DNA from: LGRD01 sp031378125
Lineage (GTDB): Bacteria; Pseudomonadota; Gammaproteobacteria; Burkholderiales; Burkholderiaceae_C
Assembly: GCA_031378125.1 (NCBI GenBank)
Contig: JANNDW010000270.1
Location: 1-9,526, forward strand
Direction: 5' to 3'
Length of the DNA: 9,526 bases
The notes below the pieces were generated by a model. The model did not search any database. It was not told the origin of the DNA and saw nothing but the letters and a program-made list of their open reading frames with translations. Below, in pieces: positions 1 to 8,850 of the stretch. Within the stretch, counting starts at the first letter, position 1. Every line of letters starts with the position of its first letter. A program made the position numbers and the translations under genes.

Positions 1-50
1 TCGCGGCGGGCTGGTGCATCATCAGAGTATCTCTGGCTTGCCCTGCTTTC

Positions 51-1142
51 ATGACCGGCCCCCAAGTCATCGTCCTCGCCACACCGGTGTTCCTGCTGCT
101 GATCGCCATCGAGTTTGCGGTCGGCCTGCGACGCGGCCACAACACCTACCGGCTCAACGACGCGCTGAACAGCATCGGGCTGGGCATCATGAGCCAGCTC
201 GTCGGTGTGTTCACCACCTTGATGACGGTGGGCATCTACACCGCGGCCTTCAAACACGTGTCGCTGTGGCAACTGCCGGCCGATGCACTGTGGGTGTGGC
301 TTGCCGCGCTGGTGGCCTACGACTTCTGCTACTACTGGCTGCACCGCGCCGGCCACACCGTGTCGCTGTTCTGGGCGGCGCACCTGGTGCACCACCAGAG
401 CGAGGACTACAACCTGTCCACCGCGTTGCGCCAGACCAGCAGCGGCTGGCTCGCCGGCTGGCTGTTCTACCTGCCGATGGCGGTGCTGGGCGTTCCGCCG
501 CTGGTGTTTGCGGTGGTGGCGCTGATCGACCTGCTGTACCAGTTCTGGGTCCACACGCAGCAGGTCGGCCGGCTGGGCTGGTTCGACCGCTGGTTCTGCG
601 CGCCCAGCAACCACCGCGTGCACCATGCCGTGAACGACAAGTACCTGGACAAGAACTACGGCGGCATCTTCATCGTGTGGGACCGCCTGTTCGGCAGCTT
701 CGTCGAAGAAGACGACCGCGAGCCTTGCGTGTATGGAACCCGCGGCCCGCTGCGCAGCTGGAACCCGCTGTGGGCCAACCTGCAGTACTACGCCGAGCTG
801 GCGCGTGACTCATGGCGAACGCGGTTGTGGGCCGACAAGCTGCGCGTCTGGTCCATGCACCCGGGCTGGCGGCCCGCGGATGTGGCGGCGAGGTGGCCGA
901 AGCCGCGGTTCGATATTGCGACGGTGCAGCGCTTCGATCCGAGCATGCCGCCGGGCGCGGGCGCGATCGCCTGCGGTTTGTTCGCGGTGCTGCTCACGGG
1001 CACGGCGCTGTTCCTGTGGAATGCCCATCGTTTGGGCCTGGCTCAACAGGCCGGCGCGGCTGCCGCCATCGTGGTGGGCTTGTGGGGCGTGGGCGCGCTG
1101 TGTTCACCCCGACCGGCCCGGCCCCAGCCGCTGGCGCGTTGA
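51..1142 (+). CDS. Sterol desaturase / fatty acid hydroxylase family membrane protein
   Basis: This 363-residue integral membrane protein belongs to the di-iron sterol desaturase/fatty acid hydroxylase superfamily, whose members oxidise lipid substrates at a membrane-embedded histidine-ligated iron pair. The histidine clusters are visible in order: HRAGH at residues 98-102 (HX3H), HLVHH at 111-115 (HX2HH) and HRVHH at 188-192 (HX2HH), with an extra His at 168. Hydrophobic segments lie near 6-26, 43-66, 78-97 and 133-164. A further pair near 303-323 and 333-351 forms a C-terminal extension beyond the catalytic core. The overall plan resembles alkylglycerol-monooxygenase-like bacterial homologues, but the substrate cannot be read from sequence. 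The ATG at 51 has no clear Shine-Dalgarno sequence, and the frame stays open back to the window edge, so an upstream start outside the window is possible. It converges on the PhnD-like gene, with 36 bp between the stop codons. Family assignment is firm; exact function is unknown. Confidence 0.9.
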   Translation: MTGPQVIVLATPVFLLLIAIEFAVGLRRGHNTYRLNDALNSIGLGIMSQLVGVFTTLMTVGIYTAAFKHVSLWQLPADALWVWLAALVAYDFCYYWLHRAGHTVSLFWAAHLVHHQSEDYNLSTALRQTSSGWLAGWLFYLPMAVLGVPPLVFAVVALIDLLYQFWVHTQQVGRLGWFDRWFCAPSNHRVHHAVNDKYLDKNYGGIFIVWDRLFGSFVEEDDREPCVYGTRGPLRSWNPLWANLQYYAELARDSWRTRLWADKLRVWSMHPGWRPADVAARWPKPRFDIATVQRFDPSMPPGAGAIACGLFAVLLTGTALFLWNAHRLGLAQQAGAAAAIVVGLWGVGALCSPRPARPQPLAR

Positions 1143-1160
1143 ACCCGCTGGCCGCACATT

Positions 1161-1178
1161 GGCGCGCCGCGCCGCGCC
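1161..1178. terminator. Possible GC hairpin between convergent genes
   Basis: In the 36-bp gap between two convergent stop codons, GGCGCG (1161-1166) and CGCGCC (1173-1178) form a perfect 6-bp inverted repeat around a 6-base loop. There is no T-tract on either side, so it is not a canonical intrinsic terminator. It could still act as a bidirectional RNA end or pause structure. In a GC-rich genome such a dyad can also arise by chance. Confidence 0.25.
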
Positions 1179-1997
1179 CTACAAACCCAGCCAGGCGCCG
1201 ATGGCCATCATCGCGGCCTCGTCGTACTTCGCAAAGCCGCTGTACTTCGTTGGCTCCAGCTTTTTGCGGCCTTCATCGGTGCGGTCCAGCGCCAGCAGGT
1301 AGTCGCGCAGCTTGTCCAGCTGGTCGGGCGGCAGGGTCGGGCTGGCGAGGATGTGCTTGATGGGCACCGGCCTGGACTTGGCCAGCACCTTGCCACCGCC
1401 GGCCTGCCAGGCTTTGATGACCGAACCCGCCGCGGTAGCGCCGGCAGCGGTGAGGTTGTTCTCGACGAAGAAGGGCACCGCGTCCTGGTAGCGGGTGTAC
1501 ACATAGGTGACCTGGTTGGCCCCGCCCAGCGCGTCGCGCAAGGTGGCGCGCACCATCCACGAGGTGATCGAGTCTTCGTCGGGGGCTCCGAGCTTGCGGC
1601 CCTTCAGGTCGGCCAGCGACTTCAGGGAAGAGTCTGCCTTGATCAGGAAATTGGCGCTGTATTCCTGGTAGCCCTTGGTGACGGCCACGAGCCTGTAGCC
1701 CGACTTCTTCATCGCTTCGATGGACAGATGCGCCGGGTGGACCATCGCGATGTCGTATGCCTTGTCGGCCAGGCCCTTGCGCAACGTGGGGTAGGCGCCG
1801 ATGGGCTCGATCACGACCGGCTGCTTGAGCAATTTGCTGAGGTCGGCGGCCATGCTCGCGTACCTGGCGCGAATCTCGTCGTTGGGCACCCGGTAGGTGA
1901 CGCCTTCGTTGATGGCAAAGACAAGGGTGGCCTGGGCCACCGACGCGGCCACCGTGAGCAGGCTTGCCAAGATCGCGCGCGCGCCAACAAGCTTCAT
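1179..1997 (-). CDS. PhnD-like periplasmic phosphate/phosphonate-type substrate-binding protein
   Basis: This 272-residue protein is predicted to be exported and to bind a small solute in the periplasm. The N-terminus has K2 and R7, a hydrophobic core at about 8-20 and an AQA cleavage motif at 21-23, which is a standard Sec signal peptide. The mature part reads as the PhnD/phosphate-phosphite-phosphonate ABC transporter binding family: a first beta strand (LVFAINEG, 25-32), a segment near 68-90 ending YDIAMVHPAH, a LADLKGRKLGAPDEDS stretch near 128-143 and an ALDRTDEGRKKLEP segment near 236-249. No permease or ATPase gene lies beside it, so it is an orphan binding protein. It may serve a remote transporter or a signalling role. 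It starts 33 bp downstream of the topB stop on the same strand and is probably co-transcribed with it. The ATG is supported by AGAGGA at eight bases' spacing. The ligand is unknown; family members bind phosphonates, phosphite and other oxyanions. Confidence 0.85.
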   Translation of the reverse strand: MKLVGARAILASLLTVAASVAQATLVFAINEGVTYRVPNDEIRARYASMAADLSKLLKQPVVIEPIGAYPTLRKGLADKAYDIAMVHPAHLSIEAMKKSGYRLVAVTKGYQEYSANFLIKADSSLKSLADLKGRKLGAPDEDSITSWMVRATLRDALGGANQVTYVYTRYQDAVPFFVENNLTAAGATAAGSVIKAWQAGGGKVLAKSRPVPIKHILASPTLPPDQLDKLRDYLLALDRTDEGRKKLEPTKYSGFAKYDEAAMMAIGAWLGL

Positions 1998-2005
1998 CGC
2001 TGGGT

Positions 2006-2011
2006 TCCTCT
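2006..2011 (-). promoter_or_regulatory. Ribosome binding site of the PhnD-like gene
   Basis: The minus strand reads AGAGGA here, eight bases before the ATG at 1997. It lies within the 33-bp gap after the topB stop codon, so the downstream gene can initiate independently even on a shared transcript. Confidence 0.7.
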
Positions 2012-2030
2012 GTGGGGTGCCTGATGACTG

Positions 2031-4655
<2,625 letters not shown>

Positions 4656-4657
4656 GG

Positions 4658-4665
4658 TTCCTTCT
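4658..4665 (-). promoter_or_regulatory. Ribosome binding site that fixes the topB start
   Basis: The minus strand reads AGAAGGAA directly before the ATG at 4655, with the AGAAGG core four bases from the start. The upstream in-frame ATG at 4700 would add 15 residues not seen in the family, so this site decides the start choice. The spacing is on the short side. Confidence 0.6.
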
Positions 4666-4728
4666 TGGCAATCATCCGTGCTAGTGGCGTTCTTCCGCAT
4701 TCATCAGGCTCGTCGCCTGCGGCGTCCT

Positions 4729-4734
4729 TACAAT
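4729..4734 (+). promoter_or_regulatory. Candidate -10 box for the SET-birA-SPOR operon
   Basis: TACAAT matches the sigma-70 consensus TATAAT at five of six positions, in the 122-bp divergent gap between topB and the SET gene. Transcription would begin near 4741, giving a leader of about 37 bases to the first ATG. No good TTGACA-like -35 box is found at 16-18 bases' spacing, so the call rests on the -10 element and its position. I could not identify a convincing promoter for topB on the opposite strand. Confidence 0.4.
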
Positions 4735-4744
4735 CCGGCGTTCT

Positions 4745-4787
4745 CGCGCGTGTGCGCGTGCGCACGCAGGCGCACACATGCGCGCAC
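4745..4787. repeat. Alternating pyrimidine/purine tract (Z-DNA-prone)
   Basis: Bases 4745-4768 alternate pyrimidine and purine without a break for 24 bases, almost all as CG, TG or CA steps. After a single G at 4769, a second alternating run continues for 18 bases at 4770-4787, passing through the first candidate ATG of the SET gene. Such CG/CA-rich alternation is the classic left-handed (Z-DNA) forming pattern under negative supercoiling. It lies between the divergent topB and SET genes, just downstream of the candidate -10 box. The alternation is seen directly; structure and any function are inferred. Confidence 0.6.
4750..4777 (+). repeat. Inverted repeat in the SET-gene leader
   Basis: GTGTGCGC at 4750-4757 pairs perfectly with GCGCACAC at 4770-4777, with a 12-base loop between that itself contains the palindrome GTGCGCAC. 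An alternative pairing, GTGCGC/GCGCAC at 4752-4765, is also possible. In RNA the 8-bp stem would end directly against the ATG at 4778 and cover the only AGG-like ribosome binding core before it (4768-4770). This either regulates initiation or argues for a later start codon. Confidence 0.45.
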
Positions 4788-5317
4788 CCATGAATTCAAT
4801 GTACCCAAAGACTCCGATGACGCAAGCCAGTGCCGCCACCGCAACCGCCGCCAACAAAAATGCCGCCCCCGGCGGGCGGCGCATCCAGGTCCGGCTCTCG
4901 GGGGTGCATGGTAAGGGGGTATTCGCCCTGGCGCCGCTGGCCCGTGGCGATGTCATCATCGAATACAAGGGCGAGGTCATCACCTGGCCAGAGGCTCTGC
5001 GGCGCCACCCGCACGACCCCAAGGACCCCGATCACACCTTTTACTTTCATGTCGACGACAAACATGTGATCGACGCCAAGGTCGGCGGCAATGCGGCGCG
5101 TTGGATCAACCACGCCTGCCGGCCCAACTGCGAGGCCGATGAAATCGGCGGCCGCGTTTTCATCAAGGCGCTGCGGGCTGTTTTGCCTGGCGAGGAATTG
5201 TTCTACGACTACGGCTTGATCCTGGACGACCGCCACACCGCCAAGGTGAAGAAGCAGTTCGAATGCCGCTGCGGTGCGCGCCAATGCCGCGGCACCATGC
5301 TGGCGCCCAAGCGCTGA
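4778..5317 (+). CDS. SET domain-containing protein-lysine methyltransferase
   Basis: This protein of up to 179 residues is a small SET-domain enzyme, a family that transfers methyl groups from S-adenosylmethionine to protein lysines. After a low-complexity Ala/Thr/Asn leader (about 15-31) the SET domain runs from about 34 to 148. Visible motifs are GKGVFA (45-50), EYKGEVI (62-68), the cofactor-binding NHACRPNC (111-118) and GEELFYDYG (138-146), which contains the catalytic-type YDY. A post-SET zinc site follows: C163, C165 and C170 in CRCGARQC, with C118 as the likely fourth ligand. The start is uncertain: ATG codons at 4778, 4790, 4799 and 4817 are all in frame, all lie before the SET domain, and none has a strong Shine-Dalgarno sequence. 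The protein substrate in this bacterium is unknown. It is the first gene of a likely operon, 11 bp before birA, and is divergent from topB. Confidence 0.9.
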   Translation: MRAPMNSMYPKTPMTQASAATATAANKNAAPGGRRIQVRLSGVHGKGVFALAPLARGDVIIEYKGEVITWPEALRRHPHDPKDPDHTFYFHVDDKHVIDAKVGGNAARWINHACRPNCEADEIGGRVFIKALRAVLPGEELFYDYGLILDDRHTAKVKKQFECRCGARQCRGTMLAPKR

Positions 5318-5328
5318 AGCCACTCCCT

Positions 5329-6321
5329 ATGCCTGAGCACCTGCTTCACTGGGACGCGCGCGCGCTGTGGGCGCAACTCGAGCCGCTGCTGCCCGGCCTG
5401 AGCGTCGAGGTGCTGGAGCGGACGGCTTCCACCAACACCGCCATTCTGGAGCGCGCCCGGGTAGCGCCTCTGCAAGAGCCGCAGGGGCCGCAAGACAAGC
5501 CCTTGCCGATCGTGCGTCGCAGTGTCGAGAGTGCGGCCTTCGGCCGCCGCTCGGCCGACGTTGCGCCTTGCTTGCTGGTGGCCGAACAACAGACCGGCGG
5601 CCGCGGCCGGCAGGGCCGGGTGTGGCGCTCGGCGGCGGGCGCCTCGCTGACCTTTTCGCTCGCGCTGCCGCTGCGCGTGGCGGACTTGTCGGGCCTGTCG
5701 CTCACGGTCGGTGTGGCCGTGGCCGATGCGCTCGACCCTGGGGCGTGCACCGAACCGCCCGAACCACGGCTCCCCCGCATCGGCTTGAAATGGCCCAACG
5801 ATCTGTGGCTGATGGACGGCGCTGGCGCCGGCCGCAAGCTCGGCGGCATTCTGATCGAGACGGTTGCCGCGGGCGCGCACCGGCTGGCCGTCATCGGCAT
5901 CGGCCTCAATGTGAAGCCGATGGAAGTGAGCGACGCCAACAGCGGCTTTGCCTGCCTGCGGGAGCTGTACCCCGCGGCCAGCGCGCCGGCCATGCTGCGC
6001 CAGGTGGCCTTGCCGCTGGTGCTGGCGCTGAGGCAGTTCGAGCGCGAGGGATTTGCCGCCTTCACCGATCGGTTTGGCGCGCGCGACCTGCTGCGCGGCC
6101 AGCCGGTGCGCACCACGCAACCCGACGTGCCCGAAGGTGTTGCGCAGGGCGTGTCGGCGCAAGGCGCGCTGCTGGTGCAAACCGCCTCGGGGCTGAGGCC
6201 GGTGTCCAGCGGCGAGGTCAGCGTGCGCCTGAACTTTCCTGCCGGCCGGGCGATGGCCACGCGACCCGGCGTGGCGCAGGGCGTGCCGCCCGATGCGGCG
6301 CTGGTGCAGCGGCCATGCTGA
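5329..6321 (+). CDS. birA: Biotin--[acetyl-CoA-carboxylase] ligase (biotin protein ligase)
   Basis: This 330-residue cytoplasmic enzyme activates biotin with ATP to biotinyl-AMP and attaches it to a lysine of biotin carrier proteins such as AccB. Visible motifs are the biotin-pocket STN at 35-37, the adenylate loop GGRGRQGRVWRS at 90-101, KWPNDLW at 154-160 with the conserved Lys154, KLGGILIE at 170-177, and AVIGIGLNV at 187-195. There is no N-terminal helix-turn-helix, so this is a monofunctional ligase and not a BirA-type repressor. The segment from STN to the adenylate loop is about 30 residues longer than in E. coli BirA. The C-terminal domain is followed by a tail of roughly 28 residues after VRLNF. 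The start at 5329 lies 11 bp after the SET stop; an upstream in-frame ATG would overlap the SET gene and lacks family support. The stop codon overlaps the start of the next gene by 7 bases, consistent with translational coupling. Confidence 0.94.
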   Translation: MPEHLLHWDARALWAQLEPLLPGLSVEVLERTASTNTAILERARVAPLQEPQGPQDKPLPIVRRSVESAAFGRRSADVAPCLLVAEQQTGGRGRQGRVWRSAAGASLTFSLALPLRVADLSGLSLTVGVAVADALDPGACTEPPEPRLPRIGLKWPNDLWLMDGAGAGRKLGGILIETVAAGAHRLAVIGIGLNVKPMEVSDANSGFACLRELYPAASAPAMLRQVALPLVLALRQFEREGFAAFTDRFGARDLLRGQPVRTTQPDVPEGVAQGVSAQGALLVQTASGLRPVSSGEVSVRLNFPAGRAMATRPGVAQGVPPDAALVQRPC

Positions 6322-7037
6322 GGGCGCTGGTGCTGCTGCTGGCGCTGGCCAACCTGGCCTTCTTCGCGTGGACGCGGGGCTGGATCGACGAGGTTGCCGG
6401 TGCCCGTGCACTGGGCGACCGCGAACCCGAGCGCCTGGGCCGCCAGGTGCAACCCGAGCTGGTTCAGATCCTGGCGCCGCCCGCCAGGGCTGCTTCAGCG
6501 CCGGCCGCGTCAGCTGCGCTCGCACTGCCCACCGCTGCCCCGGCTTCGGTGTCCGCATCGCCGGTGTCGCTGGCCTGCCTGGAGGCCGGCCCCTTCAGCG
6601 GCACCGAGGCGAGCGCGGCCGAGGCGGCTGTGCAGGCCGCGCTGCCCGACGGCAGCTGGGCCAGCGTGAAGTCCGGCAAGCCCGGGCTGTGGATGGTTTA
6701 CATGGGCCGGTTCAAGGACCGCGACAGTCTGCTGAAAAAACAAGACGAATTGCGCGGCCTGCGGATTGAATACGATGAGCTGCGCGGCCCGCCCGACCTG
6801 CTGCCGGGGCTGTCGCTGGGGCGCTTCGAGGAACGCGGCAACGCGGTCAACGCGCTCGAAAAATTCTCGCTGCGCGGCCTTCGCACCGCCAAGGTGATCG
6901 AGGTGAGAACCCCCGCCAACAGCATCTTGTTGCGGGTGGACAGGGCCGGGCCGGCGCTCGCCGCCCAGGTGACCGCGCTCAGTTCACCGGCGCTGGGCAG
7001 GGGCTTCGCGCTGTGCGCCAAGCCGACCGGCGCCTGA
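6315..7037 (+). CDS. SPOR-domain-like inner-membrane protein
   Basis: This 240-residue protein has one N-terminal membrane helix (about 2-19). A long Ala/Pro/Ser-rich linker follows (about 54-83), then a C-terminal periplasmic region resembling a SPOR domain. The recognisable parts are CLEAGPF at 88-94, the YMGRFKDRDSLLKKQDELRG stretch at 129-148, and a second LSLGRFEERGNAVNALEKF at 167-185 with the (L/Y)xxGRF pattern typical of SPOR folds. SPOR domains bind denuded glycan strands of peptidoglycan, often at the division site, so a role in envelope or septal biology is inferred. The ATG at 6315 overlaps the birA stop by 7 bases (ATGCTGA) and has no good Shine-Dalgarno sequence, so it is probably translated by coupling. 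Its last 59 bases overlap the 3' end of the convergent protease gene. SPOR sequences diverge strongly, so the family call is good but not certain. Confidence 0.82.
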   Translation: MLRALVLLLALANLAFFAWTRGWIDEVAGARALGDREPERLGRQVQPELVQILAPPARAASAPAASAALALPTAAPASVSASPVSLACLEAGPFSGTEASAAEAAVQAALPDGSWASVKSGKPGLWMVYMGRFKDRDSLLKKQDELRGLRIEYDELRGPPDLLPGLSLGRFEERGNAVNALEKFSLRGLRTAKVIEVRTPANSILLRVDRAGPALAAQVTALSSPALGRGFALCAKPTGA

Positions 7038-8850
7038 GCGCCAGCGCGGCCACGCCCAGCCCCAACATCGCCAGCCACTCTAGACCCGGCGCGCCGCCAC
7101 CCGATTCGCCGCCAGCCGCATTCGAACCGTCGTTCGGCGGCAGGTCCGAACCCAGTGCCACGGCGGCCATCACGTCGGGACTGTCGATCAGCGCGCCGTT
7201 GCGGGCCGGCGCCACGTAGCTGGCGGGGTCAAGGGCGTACAGCAGCGCTTGTGGCGCGTCCAGAACGCCTGCGCCGCAGGTCTGGGTGGTGCACACACAG
7301 CGCCCGGGATTTTGCGCCGAGCAGGTGCCCATCTTGGCCGAGACCACATGCGGCCGCGCGCTGCGGCGCACGCCGTCGATGAGCTGCTCCGCGCTCAGGC
7401 CAGGGTTGACGCTCAGCATCAGGCTGATCACGCCGGCCGCCACCGGCGTGGAAAAACTGGTGCCGGCGTTGTTGCCGTAGGCCGGGCTCTGCGGTCCGCG
7501 CAGGCCCAGGTTGTCCAGCGTCAACAAACCATCGTCGCCCAGCAGCGCACCCCACAGCCCCTCGCCCGGCGGGTCGCCGCCGACGGTGGACACCACCACC
7601 GCGGGACCGAAGTTCGAGTAGTTCGCCTTGAAGCCATCGCGGTTCAATGCCGCCACGCCAATCACGCCGGCACAACTGGCGGGCCGCTTCACGTTGCCAT
7701 GCCCGTTGCCCGCCGCGGCCACCACCACCACGCCCAGCACGCGCAGTTCGTCGATGGCCTCCTGGTAAGCCGCATTGCAGGCCGCGCTGCCGCCAAAGCT
7801 GATGTTGACCACCCGCGCCGGGTTCGGGTTTTGGGGTGCGCCGGCCACCGGCAGGCCGGCCGCCCAGCGCATGCCGTCGACGATGTCGGCCACCGCCGCA
7901 CCGCACTTGCCGGCCACGCGCACCGGCAGCACGCGGCCGTTCCAGTTGATGCCGGCAACCCCCAGGCCGTTGTCGGTGATCGCCGCGACGATGCCCGCGA
8001 TCACGCTGCCGTGCCACGAGCTGTTGTCCACCTCGCAGTCGCCGAACAAGGCCGGGTTGCCGTCCTTGTCGGCCTGGCTGACCCAGTCGCCGGGGTCGCT
8101 GGGGTCGCCGTCGCGGCCATCGCCATCGTTGGCATAGACCACCTCGGAGACGAAGTCGTAGCCCGGCAACACATGCGCGTCCAGGTCGGGGTGCGCGGTG
8201 ATGCCGGTGTCCAGCACCGCCACCACGGCCTGCGCGCTGCCGGTGCTGCTGAGCCAGGCGGACTGCAGGCCCGGCACCCCGCGCAGCCGATCCTGCAATG
8301 CATTGGCGTTGCTGCCACCGGCCGCGCGCAGCCACCATTGCCCGGAAGACGTGGCGCTGGCGGCGAAGTACGGGTCACTGGGAACTTGCAGGCGGCGCTC
8401 GCGCTCATTCAAGGCCACCCATTCCACCTCGGGCCGCTGGCGCAATTGATCGGCCATGCGTTGGGCGTCTGCCGCGTTCAGCGGGCGGCCGAAATCCAGC
8501 AACTGCGCGGCGCGTCCGACCGGACGCGATGTGGCGCTGCCCAGCCCGGCGTTGACAAGCAGATGGCGGACCCGTTCGGCCTGCTGCGCCTGGGCTTTCG
8601 CGCCGGGGCTTGCATCGGCGCTTGCAGCACCCGCCTGCACCTGCAAGGCCAGCGCGCCCGTGTGCGCCGGCGCATCGCGCAGTTTGACGATCAGACCGGC
8701 GGAACGCTCAGCCCGAGCGGGCGCCGCTTGCGCCGCGAATGAGCCTGAAGCCGCCTGCCCTGCGGGCGACGCGCCCGGCGCACCGGCCATCCAGACCAGC
8801 AGGCCGGTGCACAGCGCGCGCGCCGTTGTGTGCCACCGGCCCTGGCTCAT
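6979..8850 (-). CDS. S8 family (subtilisin-like) serine protease with GlyGly-CTERM-like tail
   Basis: This 623-residue exported protease has an N-terminal signal region (about 1-32; hydrophobic core near 12-25) and a propeptide-like segment (about 50-157), which starts LIVKLRD and contains VEWVALNERERRLQVPSDP. The catalytic domain (about 160-540) holds the full triad: Asp214 in VLDTGITAHPDL, His280 in SSWHGSVIAG and Ser465 in GTSFSTPVAAG. The likely oxyanion Asn is N382 in AAAGNG. An Asp/Gly-rich stretch at 241-254 probably binds calcium. Cysteines at 510, 518, 520 and 525 follow the CxCTTxTCGAG pattern also found in its upstream partner. The C-terminus has a Gly-rich linker (580-587), a hydrophobic helix (588-605) and an Arg cluster (606-608), resembling the GlyGly-CTERM tails processed by rhombosortase. 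The ATG overlaps the stop of the upstream protease by one base (TGATG) with no visible Shine-Dalgarno sequence, so it is probably translated by re-initiation. The physiological substrate is unknown. Confidence 0.93.
   Translation of the reverse strand: MSQGRWHTTARALCTGLLVWMAGAPGASPAGQAASGSFAAQAAPARAERSAGLIVKLRDAPAHTGALALQVQAGAASADASPGAKAQAQQAERVRHLLVNAGLGSATSRPVGRAAQLLDFGRPLNAADAQRMADQLRQRPEVEWVALNERERRLQVPSDPYFAASATSSGQWWLRAAGGSNANALQDRLRGVPGLQSAWLSSTGSAQAVVAVLDTGITAHPDLDAHVLPGYDFVSEVVYANDGDGRDGDPSDPGDWVSQADKDGNPALFGDCEVDNSSWHGSVIAGIVAAITDNGLGVAGINWNGRVLPVRVAGKCGAAVADIVDGMRWAAGLPVAGAPQNPNPARVVNISFGGSAACNAAYQEAIDELRVLGVVVVAAAGNGHGNVKRPASCAGVIGVAALNRDGFKANYSNFGPAVVVSTVGGDPPGEGLWGALLGDDGLLTLDNLGLRGPQSPAYGNNAGTSFSTPVAAGVISLMLSVNPGLSAEQLIDGVRRSARPHVVSAKMGTCSAQNPGRCVCTTQTCGAGVLDAPQALLYALDPASYVAPARNGALIDSPDVMAAVALGSDLPPNDGSNAAGGESGGGAPGLEWLAMLGLGVAALALRRRSAWRTARSPCPAPVN

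Noticed and set aside
1..22. Possible start of a divergent minus-strand gene (two tandem ATG codons at 17-22)
   Set aside because: Only seven codons fit before the window edge and no good ribosome binding site is seen, so it cannot be supported.
14..808. Plus-strand frame overlapping the desaturase gene
   Set aside because: The overlapping frame with three intact His boxes and membrane helices is clearly the real gene; this one is Arg/Pro/His-rich shadow.
1998..2030. Promoter or terminator in the topB to PhnD-like gap
   Set aside because: The 33-bp gap contains a ribosome binding site but no hairpin with T-tract and no promoter-like pair of boxes.
4656..4700. In-frame upstream ATG for topB giving 15 extra residues
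   Set aside because: The extension is not family-like, and a Shine-Dalgarno sequence lies directly before the ATG at 4655.
5209..6558. Long open frame (449 codons) on the minus strand across birA
   Set aside because: It spans three real genes on the other strand, is Arg/Pro/Gln/His-rich and has no domain-like motif.
7249..8742. Long open frame (497 codons) on the plus strand opposite the S8 protease
   Set aside because: It is antisense to a gene with a complete catalytic triad; its translation is Ala/Arg/His/Gly-rich without recognisable motifs, as expected for a shadow frame in GC-rich DNA.
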